The notes under the pieces are model-generated. The model saw only the letters and a program-made list of their open reading frames with translations. It did not search any database and was not told where the DNA came from. A program made the translations under genes and the position numbers. This document shows positions 21,915-33,181 of a stretch of DNA of 64,000 nt, in pieces (the first letter of the stretch is position 1; every line of letters begins with the position of its first letter). The stretch lies in assembly GCF_011745365.1 (NCBI RefSeq), contig NW_024468918.1, forward strand, positions 698,488-762,487, given 5' to 3'. The DNA comes from Cryphonectria parasitica EP155 (lineage: Eukaryota; Ascomycota; Sordariomycetes; Diaporthales; Cryphonectriaceae).

Positions 21915-21992
21915 CTCGATTAGAAAAGCAAGATTATAAACACGGAGACTTGCTAGGATACTTACAAAAGATTGTTGGGAATAACAACTGAT

Positions 21993-22002
21993 AGAAGGGA
22001 GA
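21993..22002 (+). promoter_or_regulatory. T4 polypurine tract
   Basis: AGAAGGGAGA lies three bases before the 3' LTR (22006). This is the expected place and composition of the plus-strand primer of an LTR retrotransposon. The T9 counterpart is AGGAGGGAGA. Confidence 0.75.
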
Positions 22003-22005
22003 TGA

Positions 22006-22458
22006 TGTTATAACCCATTCAACATGCAGATTACAGAACAGATCACGAGTAATAGAAACCAGATATCAAGAACTCAACATCCTAACAAAGCATTGATTAT
22101 ATAACTCAGGGTTAGGGTTATGAGCATAATCAATCAGGAAGGATAGCTTCGGATATGTACTATCCAGAGCTAATAGGATAACTTGAATATATTGCTATTC
22201 AACATATTCATACTAAAGAGCTGAATATATAAGAACACGTTCATTACCATTAGATAGATTCAGTACATAGCTCTTCAGTTGTTAATCTAAGTATTCAGTT
22301 TCATACACTGAGTAGCCCCAAAGGCAGTGAATACTTGCATCGCTTATTAGGACTTGTACGGTTCTGTATTCAAGGACTTAACACTTTGATACTGCTCTTG
22401 TTAGCATAAACCCCTTCGTATACTTAGGAATCTTCGGATTGCTGCAGTGCTCATTACA
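22006..22458 (+). repeat. T4 3' LTR (type alpha)
   Basis: 453 bp, paired with 15038-15490; the outer end is unmutated (GCTGCAGTGCTCATTACA). Contains AGGGTTAGGGTTA at 22108-22120. TAAGA follows at 22459-22463. Confidence 0.95.
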
Positions 22459-22463
22459 TAAGA

Positions 22464-25200
22464 GTTCTTATAAAAGAAATAGCTTAGTAATGAAATCTAG
22501 ACTAATGAATTGCTAAATAGTTATAAGTACTAGTAAAGAATATAGTAGTTTATAAAGCTTATATCTTTCTATCTTATTCTTCTTGCAGTTATTGCATTGT
22601 TATAGGATATTCTCAATTCTTTTTCTAAAGCCTGATAAATTCTAGTATCTTTTGATGCATTCATAGATTATTCTAACTCTCTGGTATTTGTATGCTGATG
22701 TACTATATATATTTCTGATATAGTTGTTTTGTTTTTCTGAAATTATTGATTCTGAATCTTTTTCCGAGAGTTTGATTCTGAGAGCAGCGTTCAGTTCTCT
22801 ATATGTATTAACAAGATTTTCTGATTCATTTTGAGCGAAAATATTCTATATATTTAAAGAATCTGCATTTTAATAGTCTGATCTTCTGCTAAGAGCGTTT
22901 ATTTATTCATTCTTTGAGCTTTTATAGTGCATAATCTTGAAGTTAAACTGTAAGAGGAATTCTGCTTATCTAATTTATTGCTTATTCAAAATCTTAGTTG
23001 TTATAAATGTAGTTAGATTCTTGTAATTCGAGTGAATTATGATTGAATATTGCATGCTAATGAAATAGTATTGTTACTTCTCAAAGGCTTTTACTATTGC
23101 TATGAGTTTCTAATCAGAGATTCTATAGTTGATTTCCGAGCTATTCAACTTCTTTGAAAAATTGCTTATAATTCTTAGATGCTCTTAGTTATTTTGCTAG
23201 CTAAGTTGTTCTTTAAGTATATATTCTGATGCATTAGTCTTAATTTCAAAGGATTTATAGGGATTTGCTTTATATAGAACTAGTTCTGAGATAATATGCT
23301 TAATAATCTCATTGAAAGCTTCTTATGCTTTGGAGATTTATTTGAAAAGCTATTCTTTTTTAATAAGATTTGTAAGAAAGTATGCAATTCAGCTGTAATT
23401 CTTAATAAACTATCTGTAGAAATTAATATATTCGAGGAAAAACCTAATATCTCTGATGTTTCTGAAAACTAGCTAATTTCTAATAGCTTCTATCTTATCT
23501 TTCTATAGCTTAATACATTCTAGCTTGATTGTGAATTCGAGATAGTTAATCTTTTATATATAGAAATGATTCTTTGCAGATTCTATAAAGAGTTTTGCAT
23601 CTTGGAATATTTATAATACTGTTTCTATATATTTCTTGTATTCTTTAAGTATTTAAGAGTAGATAAGAATATTATTGAGATAAGCAATAATGAACTGATT
23701 CAGATATTTGTATAGAATGTAATTAATTATTTTCTGAAATAAAGCTAAAGCATTCATTAAACTAAAGAATATAACTAAATATTCGTAGTATTTGTAGTAT
23801 ATTCTGAAAGCAGTTTTCTATTCTTCTTCTTTCTTTATTCTAATTAGATTATAAGCTTTTTTCAGATTTAGAACTATAAATTATTATGCTTCTTGCAATC
23901 TATTTTATAGTTTCTTGATAAGTAGTAATGAATATTAGTTCTTAATTGTAATATTATTGAATTGCTTGTAATTAATATATAGTTTAAGCTTGCTATTTTT
24001 CTTAGATATAAATAGGATAGAGTATTCTGCTAGTAATTGTAATGATTATATATATTCTTTCTTAAAGTTCTTATTGAAGTATTCTCTAAGTATTTCTAGC
24101 TGTATCTTATTTAGTTTGTAAATAAGAAAGAATTTGAGCTATTTTTCTTCTTATAGCAGAATCTTGTAATTGTATAAGCTGTATTCTAGTAATTCTGTAT
24201 TCAATTCTTTCTGGAACAATTTCTTGAATTTGTAATATTCTCATAATATGTTTGCAAGTATTAGTTCTAGTTCTTGTGCTGTTTCTGCTATCTGGAGAAA
24301 TAGTAGATATTGTTAAGTATGCTTCTTTTCTGATAGCATTTTCGAGAGCTTTAAGCGTTTGCTCTGAGCTGAACTGAGTGCTTGAGAGCTTAGTTTCGAA
24401 GTTTTTTCTGTATAAGTTTATAATTCATATTCTGAAGCTTTTCCTTATTGCTTTGGAGCAAACTGATTTGCTGAGAATCTTGCTTTTGTTGTTTTGCTAA
24501 TCTATTAGCGCTCTAGCACTGTTTGGATTTGCTTATTACTAGATTCTTCTCCTTAAACTGCTAGCTTTGCTAATTTGAAGGTATATGAGAAGTTGTATAA
24601 AGCTTTTTTTTCTGAGTATTCTTTAATTACTGGCTTCGATTCTATGCTGTTGATTGTAACTATTTTTCTGAGTATAGCTTGTTTTTATGAGATCTAGCTA
24701 GTAGTTTAATTGATTCGAGGATTATGCTTCTTGAGCTATGAAAGTTCTATAATTAGCTTATGCTGTGCTGTATCTGTGATGTTAAAAGAAATCTGGATTG
24801 CGTATCTCTGGATTAAGATAGGTAAATGATTAGTTTTCTTATTAATTACTCTCTGATTGTATGCAACAGGTTATTCTTTTATAGTACTGAAAGTATAAGA
24901 GTGCTTCTTTTATTTTCATTATAGTTGTACTTGATTAATAATATATAAGAATATGAAGTTTTTCTGAGTGCTATTATTCAATAATGTGCTGTATTTGTAT
25001 TCTTGAATGTATATGTTAAACTTAATATAAGCATAATCTGTCTTGAAAGCTCTATATAAGAACTGTTTCAGTCTAATTATCTATAATCTCTTTACAGATG
25101 ATTCTATTCTTTTAAGTTTGTTAAGAACTGCTTATTCTTCTGAGCTTGCTTCGCTGCTTTTTGAGCAAGCTTCTTAGCTTGCTTTTGTTTATATTATTAT
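22464..25200 (-). pseudogene. T3 pol, N-terminal and central part
   Basis: Continues T3 after T4. On the minus strand it holds protease, RT, RNase H and most of integrase; the RT box reads YLNN at 23671-23682. The joint with 15037 restores the integrase sequence seen in T1 and T2. Many TAG, TAA and TGA codons. Confidence 0.84.
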
Positions 25201-27190
25201 TATTCCTAATCTTTCTTCTATTAATACTAGTTACAAACTTTATTATTAATATAAATTATGCAGAGTATTATTTTGTATTGCTATCATTTTATCTTCTTGT
25301 TTACGTATTGCATGAAGCAGTTATCTAATAATTCGATATATGCATTATAATGCTATTTGTTAAGAACTTCTCTGAAGCGGAATTTCTATTCTTTAATAGC
25401 CTAAAGGATTTGTTCTGATTCTCTAATAAAGAACTATTCGTATTGCATCTTCTCCGAGAAATATGCTTAGCAGCTATAGTAGGTATAGAAGATTCATGCT
25501 AGTTTGTAATATAGATTGTGAAGTAAGCTGATTCAAGGATTCTTATCTTCTTGTACTTTGATATTCTGTAAGAAAATGCAGATGAAGAGCTCTTCTAATT
25601 CTATTCTATAGATAAGATATTTAATTTATATTGTTTTCTTATTTTATTCAATGCTGAAGAAGAATCTTCCTGTAAGCTTTTTGAGTTTATTGTTTATGGA
25701 AAATTCTGATGAATTGTTAGATTATTCGTTCTAGCTTAATCTTTCTGTTACTTGAGAAACGTTTTCGATATTATTTAAGTATTTATACTAATAACTAAAA
25801 GGGTATTATTCTTTGTTCATCTCTCTGATTATAGTATCTGATATAAGTAATGAGGAATAGCGAAGAGTACTATTATTAAGCTTTTCCTTCAGCGCTTGAA
25901 TGCTTTGTTTAATAATATTGAAGCAGTTCGAGTTATTGCTGCTTATAGTTGTACTAAGCATATATTCTCGCTCTGCTATTGCTATCTGCCTATAGTGCTT
26001 AGATTTCTGAAGGAATCATTCTAAACTTTCCTTATTTGAAAAGTGTATTAAGCAGTTATTATTATAGCAGAATATCCAGCTGAAACTTCTGTAATCAATA
26101 GAGTTCGATACTTACTTCAAGAGAGTATTTTTGCTTAATTAATTAGATTTCTATTATCAAGCAACATTTATCTAATATTCTTTCTGAACTAGTTATTATT
26201 TATTCTTCTGAAATTAATAGCAGTTGTATGCAATATATTCTTGTTTATTGCAATTATAGCAAGTAATGCTATTTCTCTTACTATACTGCTTATTAGTAGT
26301 ATCGAATTCTATAGAATTAGCATATATAATACTGCTCTAAGCTATGCTGCTATATTGATTATTATTCTTGTTTTGGAATTTCTTACTTATATTAGCTGAA
26401 AATCTCCAAATCTAGCTTCTTTCCTTCTTGAACTTCTTCATCCATTATTTATATAGATAATTATTAATGCAGATAGCTTAATTAGAGAATATTACAAAAT
26501 TCTCCAGCTAATTCTGCTTAAAGATTTTATCTTTAATATCATTCTTGAATTTCTTATAATAATACTTTATAAGATTCTTATTTTCCTACAGAAATTATAC
26601 TAAGAATTGCTTGAATCTAATTATATAAACAGAAGCTGATTTGATTTACTTGAGATTTATAAGCTGCTAAGCTGTAATGCATTCTTTGTTAGAATTACTA
26701 AAGATTTTCTTGAAAGCTTTCTCGAAGCTTTCAAAAGAATTAAACATATTCTTAGTATTCTGAGTATGCATATTGGAATTATTCTGATGCTCCAAGTAGT
26801 TGCATAGAGAAAGCTTGTATTAGATGAAAGCATTCTTTTTGAGATGAGTTCTTGCAAGGATAATTTTTTCAGATTTCATAATAAACTGAGTTGCATAATA
26901 TAAGAAATATACTCTGCAGTAGATAAGGAATTTATATAGCATTTTCTGATTGCTATTATATATAGCAAGCTTATTCATCTTATATGCTTTTCTAGTACTA
27001 TTAGTAACTATAGAGATGAACTGCGCTTATTAAGCTTATTAAGCTAGCTAAGCTTGTTAGTTAGCAATAATAGCGCTCTAAGCTTGCTATTGTTTGCACA
27101 GATTCTGAATATGCTGAGTAAGCTAGTATATCTGATTAATTAATTCTTTCTGAGTAGGAATATGCAAGAATGAAAAGGTTTCTGAAGAAG
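25092..27190 (-). pseudogene. T3 gag
   Basis: From the leader near 27190 to the TTA complement of the stop at 25092-25094. Same architecture as T4 gag: coiled start, capsid-like region, single knuckle near 26220-26270, long Lys-rich tail. Inactive by many stops. Confidence 0.76.
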
Positions 27191-27254
27191 CTATTATATT
27201 CCATATTGCTCAAGAGAATAATATTAAACTATTCTTGAATAAGAATTATCAAAA

Positions 27255-27719
27255 TATAATAAGTATTGCAGCAATCCAAAGATTTCTAAGTATATAAAGG
27301 GATTTATATTAATAAAAGCAGTATCAAAGTATTAAGTTCTTGAATACAGAACTATACAAGTTCTAATAAGCAATGCAAGTATTTACTGCTTTTAAAGCTA
27401 CTTAGTATATAAAATTAAATACTTAGATTAATAACTAAAGAGCTATATATGAGATCTATCTAATAGGAATAAATATATTCTTTATATATTCAGCTTTTCA
27501 GTTCTGTTAATAGTATTGATTGTTAGATCTTTTGGATTATCTGGATAATCTAACTGATTCGAATTATTATGGATTAGCTACTGATCTATTCTGATTCTGT
27601 AATTCTAACTCTTGCTTATGTAAGCTTTAGTTCTTAAGATATTGAATTCTTCTCTGTTTTTCCGAATAGTTGTTCTGAGTGTTCTGGCTGGTGATTTGCA
27701 TGTTGAATAAGTTATAACA
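27255..27719 (-). repeat. T3 5' LTR (type beta)
   Basis: 465 bp, partner of 12825-13289. The outermost 55 bp keep many G (GTTCTGGCTGGTGATTTGCA), unlike the inner copy. Confidence 0.92.
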
Positions 27720-27724
27720 CTTCT

Positions 27725-28100
27725 TATCGATTACTCCTTAGTTGTATGCAACAGATTGTTCTTTTACAGTATTAAGAGTATATAAGCATTTCTTTTATCT
27801 TTATTGTAGTTATGCTTAATTAATAATATATAGGAATATAAAGTTTCCCTGAGCGCTACTATTCAATAGTGCGCTGCACTTATATCCTTGAATATATATA
27901 TCAAACTTAATATAAGCATAATTTGTTCTAGAAGCTTCATATAGGAATTATTCTAATTTAATCATCTGCAGTCCCTTTACAAGCAATTCTATTCTTTTGA
28001 ATTCATTAAGAACTGCCTGTTCTTCTAAGCCTATTTTGCTGCTTCTTAAGCAAGCTTCTTAGCTTGCTTTTGCTTGTATTATTATTATTCCTAATCTTTC
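27725..28100 (-). pseudogene. T2 pol, N-terminal part (protease)
   Basis: Resumes T2 after T3. The protease motif reads NSSAQGN with the triad codons at 27855-27863, so both the Ser and the following Gln survive here. It joins 12824 to give a continuous pol. Confidence 0.78.
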
Positions 28101-30070
28101 TTCTGTTAATGCTAATTGCAAATCTTATTATTAATATGAATTATGCAAAGTATTGTTTTGCACTGCTACTATTTTATTTCCTTGTTTATGCATTATATAA
28201 AGCAGTTGTCTAGTAGTTCAATATATGCATTATAATGCTATCTATTGAAAATCTTTCTAAAGCGGAATTCCTGTTCTTCAATAGCTTAAAAGATTTGTTC
28301 TGATTCTCTGATAAGAAATTATTCATATTGCATCTTATCTGAGAAATGCATTCTGCAGCTATAATAGATATAGAAGATTCAAGCTAGTTCGTAGTATAGA
28401 TTGTAAAGTAAGCTAATCCAAGGATTCTTATTTTCTTATATTTCGATGTTTTGCAAGAAAATGCAGATAAAGAGCTTCTTTAGTTCCATCCTATAAATAA
28501 GATATTTAATTCATATTGTTTTCTTGTTTTATTCAATGCTAAAGAGAAATCTTTCTATAAGCTTCTTGGATTCATTATTTATAAGAAATTCTAGTAAACT
28601 ATTAAATCGCTTGTTCTAGCTTAATCTTTCTATCGCTTGAGAAGCATCTTCAGTATCATTTAGATATTCATACTAATAACCAAGAGAATATCATCCCTTA
28701 TTTATATCTCTAATTATAATGCTTGGTATAAGCAATGAAAAATGTTGAAGAATATTGTTGCTAAATCCTTCTTCCAACATCTGAATGCTCTATTCTGCAA
28801 TATTAGAGCAGTCTGAGTTGCTACTCATAAGAATGCTAAGTATATACTCTCATCCTGCTATTGCTATTTGTCTGTAGCGCTTAGATTTCTAAGAGAATCA
28901 TTCTAAATCTTTCTTACTCAAGAGATATATTAAGCAGTTATTATTATAGCAGAATATTCAGCTAAGACTTCTATAATTAACAGAATTCAATACTTGCTCT
29001 GAAGAAGTGTTTTTGCTTAGTTAATTGAATTTCTATTATCAAGCAACATTTATCTAGTATTCTTCCTAAATTAATTGCTATTTATTTTTCTAAGATTAAT
29101 AGCAATTGCATGCAATATATTCTTATTTGTTGCAATTATAGCAAATAATACTATTCTTCTTGCTATACTGCTTATTAGCTATATCGAGCTTTATAAGATT
29201 AGCATATATAATGCTGCTCTAAGCTATACTGCTATAATAACTGCTATTCTTGTTTTGAAGCTTCTTGCTTGTATTAGCTAGAAATCTCCAAATCTAGCTT
29301 TCTTTCTTCTTGAACTTCTTCATCCATTATTCATACAGATAATTATTAATACAGATAGCTTGATTAAAGAATGTTACAAAGTTCTCCAGCTAATTCTATT
29401 TGAAGATTTCATTTTTAATATTATTCTTAAATCTCTTATAATAATGCTTTATAAGATTCTTATCTTTCTATAGAAATTATGCTAAGAATTGCTTGAATCT
29501 AATCATATAAATAGAAGCTAACTTAGTTTGCTTGAGATTTATAAGCTATTAAGCTGTAATACATTCTTTATTAGAATTACTAAAGATTTTCTTAAAAGCT
29601 TTTTTAAAGCTTTTAAAAGAATCAAATATATTCTTAATACTCTGAATATATATATCAGAATTGCTCTGATGCTTCAAATAATTATATAGAAAAAGCTTAT
29701 ACTAAATAAGAGCATTCTTTTCGAAATGAGTTCCTGCAAGAATAATTTTCTCAGATTTCTTAATAAATTAAGTCTTATAATGCAGAAAGTATGCTCTGCA
29801 GTAGATAAGGAATTCATATAGCATTTTCTGATTGCTGTTATATATAGCAAGCTTATTTATTTTATATGCTTTTCCAGCATCATTAGTAGCTATAGAAATG
29901 AACTGCGCCTGTTAAGCTTGCTAAGCTAGCTGAGCTTATTAGTTAGCAATAATAGCGCTTTAAGCCTGCTATTATTCATGCAAATCCTGAATATGCTGAA
30001 TAAGCTAATATATCTGATTAACTAGTTCTTTCTAAGTAGAAGCATACAAAGATAAAGAGATTTCTGAAAA
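27977..30070 (-). pseudogene. T2 gag
   Basis: Minus-strand gag from the leader near 30070 to the stop at 27979-27977. Knuckle near 29110-29150; Lys/Gln-rich tail at 28020-28080. Same layout as the other family 1 copies; broken by many stops. Confidence 0.76.
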
Positions 30071-30135
30071 AGCTATTATATTCCATATTGCTTAAGAAGT
30101 AATACTAAACTATTCTTAAACAAGAATTATTAAAA

Positions 30136-30599
30136 TATAATAAATACTGCAGCAATCTGAAGATTCCTAAGTATACAAAGAGATTTATACTAATAAGAGC
30201 AGTATTAAAATATTAAATTCTTAAATACAGAACTATATAAGTTTTAATAAGCAATACAAGTATTTACTGCTTTTAAAGCTACTTAGTATATCAAACTAAA
30301 TACTTAGATTAACAACTAAAAAGCTATATATGAGATCTATCTAATAGGAATGAATATATTCTTATATATCCAGCTTTTCAATTCTATTAGTAATATTGAT
30401 TATTGGATCTCTTGGATTATTTAGATAATCCAACTAATCCGGATTACTATGGATCAGCTACTGATTCATTCTAATCCTGTAATTCTAATCCTTGCTTATA
30501 TAAGCCTTAGTTCTTGAAATGTTGAATCCTTCTCTGTCTTTCCGAACAGTTGTTTCGGGTGTCCTGGCTGGTAACCTGCATGTTGGATGAGTCATAACA
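30136..30599 (-). repeat. T2 5' LTR (type beta)
   Basis: 464 bp. The outer 90 bp retain CpG and CpA (for example GTTTCGGGTGTCCTGGCTGG) whereas the same bases in 8242-8705 are AT-shifted. ACTAA follows at 30600-30604. Confidence 0.92.
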
Positions 30600-30604
30600 A
30601 CTAA

Positions 30605-30661
30605 CTTGTAATTAACTGAGAAAATCTATTGCAAGATTTTGAATAATTCTAATTTCTTATA
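30605..30661 (-). pseudogene. Fragment H, continuation (integrase C-terminal region)
   Basis: Picks up exactly where 8241 stopped: the two parts joined match the T3 pol sequence at 14308-14370. It ends where T5 is inserted, with TTATA at 30657-30661. Confidence 0.78.
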
Positions 30662-31115
30662 TGTTATAACTCATTCAACATGCAGATCACAAGCAAACAA
30701 GAATCAGGTATTATAACTCAATATCAGACAACTAATAAGGATTATATAACTTAGGGTTAGAGTTACAAGCTGCAACCAATCAGAAGGGAACTGGAGCAGT
30801 TAACGATTAGTTCTTGCAGTTCAGGCAATAAACTGCAATAATCAATTACCAACTCTTATGATTCATACTGAAGAGCTGAATATATAAAGATGCATTTATT
30901 ACTATTAGATAGATTCAGTATATAGCTCTTCAGTTATCAATCTAAGTATCTAAGTATCAGATTACTCTTCTACTCTAATAGCTTCAAAAGCAGTAAATAC
31001 TTGCATAGTTACTTAGTTATATTTTTATATTTAAAGCTTATACTTAGCACTGCTCTTATTAGCATAAACTCTTTATATATTTTGAAATCTTCGAATTATT
31101 ATAATATTTATTATA
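30662..31115 (+). repeat. T5 5' LTR (U3 type zeta)
   Basis: 454 bp, TGTTATAACTCATTCAACAT to ATTTATTATA. U3 differs from all others (type zeta); the TATA-flanking inverted repeat and R-U5 are conserved. No partner LTR flanked by TTATA is found in the window. Confidence 0.88.
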
Positions 31116-31185
31116 TTTTGATAATTCTTATTCAAGAATGGTTCAGTATTATCCTCTTGAGCAATACAGAATATAATAGCTTCTT
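31116..31185 (+). mobile_element. T5 leader, cut by T6
   Basis: Starts TTTTGATAATTCTTATTCAA like the other leaders and stops after AGCTTCTT where T6 begins. The remainder of T5 is not in the window. Confidence 0.82.
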
Positions 31186-31651
31186 TGTAATAAGCACTGC
31201 AGCAATTCAAAGATTCCTAAGTATACAAAGAAGTTTATGCTAACAAGAGCGATATCGAAGTATTAAGTCCCTGAATACGAAACCAGATAAGTCTTAACAA
31301 GCAATGCAAGTATTCACTGCCTTTGAAGCTATCAGAGTATAGTATAATCTGATACTTAGATTAATAACTGAAGAGCTATATATGAGATCTATCTAATAAG
31401 AATGAATATGTTCTTATATATCCAGCTCTTCAGTTCTGTTAGTAATATTAATTGTTGAATTTCTTGGATTATCTGAGTAATTCAATTGATCTGGATTACT
31501 ATGGATCAGCTACTGATTCATTCTAATCCTGTAATTCTAATTCTTGCTTATATAAGCTTTAGTTCTTGAGATATTGAATTCTTCTCTATCTTTCTGAATA
31601 ATTATTCTGAATATTCTAGCTGATAACTTGCATGTTGGATAGATTATAATA
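31186..31651 (-). repeat. T6 left (3') LTR, type beta
   Basis: 466 bp beginning TGTAATAAGCACTGCAGCAA, ending GATTATAATA. U3 matches T2, T3 and T8, not the other end of T6. Confidence 0.9.
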
Positions 31652-31743
31652 TTATCTCTCTTCTATTAATTATTATTTCTAATAATCTTCTATAAGTATT
31701 CTAGCAAATTATTCGTATATATAATTATGCTTTTCTAATTGAG

Positions 31744-32387
31744 ATATTGAATAGAATTAATAAATTATATTCTAGTTATTCAGTAAAAACTTAAGAATAT
31801 TATTATCTTGCTAAGCTTATTTCTGCTTTTGATATTGAAATATCTGCTTATGCTTATTATTAGGAAATAGAAGCTTTCTATTATTTCGCTGAAAATTCTT
31901 CTTGTTATAAAGAGTATATTTCTCTGAATCAAAGCTGTAATACTAGTTATTTCTCAGCTTTTGCTAGTTAGTTTCTTTATTTCTTAATATTCTCTGTAAT
32001 TATTAATTTTCTTCTTTAGCAGAGTATTTGATTCATAAAAAGTATAAGATTTTGAGTGAGAAGGCTGAGACAGAGTTAGCAAATGCTGCTGCTCTACAAG
32101 CCTTATTAGCATTGCAAGCTCGTTTTGATTGTGCACGGAAATAGCAAAAGCTGTTAGAGGAATGTGCTGCAGAAATGATTCGTTGTGGTTTCAATTTCTT
32201 GAAGGGGTTTGCTGATGAGGAGGATTGCAGTTTTTGTAAAGAGAAGACTTATCTAATATTTCAGAGATATCTTGAGATTATTGATTGGAGTTTCTTAGCT
32301 CTTAATCCTAGCATATTTAGTTAGCTTTCTCTTCTGAAAAGTGAAACTGCAGCACCTGATTCTTGTTTCGGAATAAAGAGATCTTAA
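31744..32387 (+). pseudogene. T6 antisense gene, intron-bearing version
   Basis: Degraded start ATA (31744-31746). Intron 31967-32019, 53 nt, GTTAGT ... TTCTTTAG. Exon 2 is well kept from 32040: AELANAAALQ-type helix, KLLEECAAEMIRCGFNFLKG, DEEDCSFCKEK, then an acidic tail with IIDWSF and the end CFGIKRS, stop TAA 32385-32387. Two in-frame stops in the last 110 codons. It has extra Cys residues (EDCSFC) compared with T3. Function unknown. Confidence 0.7.
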
Positions 32388-32741
32388 ATAATAATTTCTA
32401 TTATCATTATAATGCTAAAATAACTGCTAATAATATAATAATAGAATTAAGGCTAGTTTTTGTTTTTCAGTATTTTATTAATTTTTCTATAGCATTTCCA
32501 ATATTCTTTTGCAATTCCTATAAGTTTTCGCTTGCTAAGTAATCTTTTTACTTGATAAGGTATTTGAGCATATTGTTATTGCTTCTGTATTTGAGAATCT
32601 TTTCTATCTTGTATTCTGATTTATTATCTTCAACTTTCACAGTATTATCTATTAATATTTCTTTTGCTGCTAGTTTTAGTAGCAAGATATGAAAAACCGA
32701 GTATATCTTCATTTCGTAAGATAGTGCAAGTTTGTAGTTAA
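32384..32741 (-). pseudogene. T6 pol, chromodomain end
   Basis: Minus-strand C-terminal end of pol from the stop overlapping the antisense stop up to the T7 insertion point (GTTAA 32737-32741). Contains the degraded chromodomain. Confidence 0.78.
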
Positions 32742-33051
32742 TGTTAGGGCTTGTATGCGCACAAAGGAAATAGGTAGCCCTTGCGACCCCTGGTGGCGGT
32801 CCAGAGCTGCTGCAAGAGCTTCGCTCCGAAGCAGCGCTCTCGTACGATGCTGCATAGCCATCAGGCCATTATCATCCCATCTAGTCCAGGCCAATTGTAT
32901 ACATAAGGGAAAGGGGAACAACAGATCCAGCAGCGAAAAAGAGAAGAAGGAAGATAGGTTCAGTAGTTCCTTTGAATGAAAACATCAACAGAGCAGCTTG
33001 AGAGCAGCTCATACTCCTTTACCTCACTTGTATGCTCTTTTTACTCTAACA
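32742..33051 (+). repeat. T7 5' LTR
   Basis: 310 bp, TGTTAGGGCTTGTATGCGCA to ACTCTAACA. Differs from the 3' LTR by scattered C/T and G/A substitutions. Confidence 0.95.
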
Positions 33052-33181
33052 AATCTGAACCTTCTACCCTTTCCCGGAAAGTAAGCTGTTAGGAGTGAGA
33101 ATAGCTCCGGTTATACGAAGCAGCAGCGCTGCTCCAGAGCAATAACTATAACGAGCCAGCAACTCCGATCCCTTACAAACC
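33052..33181 (+). other. T7 leader
   Basis: Between the 5' LTR and the first gag-like frame. It starts AATCTGAACC; no primer-binding site with a leading TGG is evident. Confidence 0.45.

Larger units (their letters stand above)
15038..22458 (+). mobile_element. T4: complete forward family 1 element, youngest of the left nest
   Basis: Two 453-bp LTRs (15038-15490 and 22006-22458) flank a 6515-bp interior. TAAGA is duplicated exactly at 15033-15037 and 22459-22463. It is the least AT-shifted family 1 copy together with T9 and lies innermost in H-T2-T3, consistent with the latest insertion. It still carries dozens of stops in gag and pol and lacks catalytic residues, so it is inactive. Confidence 0.95.
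12825..27719 (-). mobile_element. T3: reverse family 1 element, split by T4
   Basis: LTRs of 465 bp at 12825-13289 and 27255-27719. The flanks are CTCCT (12820-12824) and CTTCT (27720-27724), one C/T difference from a perfect 5-bp duplication. Internal sequence is 13290-15037 plus 22464-27254, about 6.5 kb. It sits inside the pol gene of T2 in the same orientation. Confidence 0.92.
8242..30599 (-). mobile_element. T2: reverse family 1 element, split by T3 (and T4)
   Basis: LTRs of 464 bp lie at 8242-8705 and 30136-30599; ACTAA is repeated at 8237-8241 and 30600-30604. The internal sequence is 8706-12824 plus 27725-30135, about 6.5 kb once T3 is removed. U3 is type beta. Order on the minus strand: gag, pol with chromodomain, then the antisense gene on the plus strand. 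Confidence 0.93.

Noticed and set aside
32755..32979. Small open frames in the T7 LTRs on both strands
   Set aside because: They lie wholly within LTR sequence, have no recognisable domain and change between the two LTR copies.
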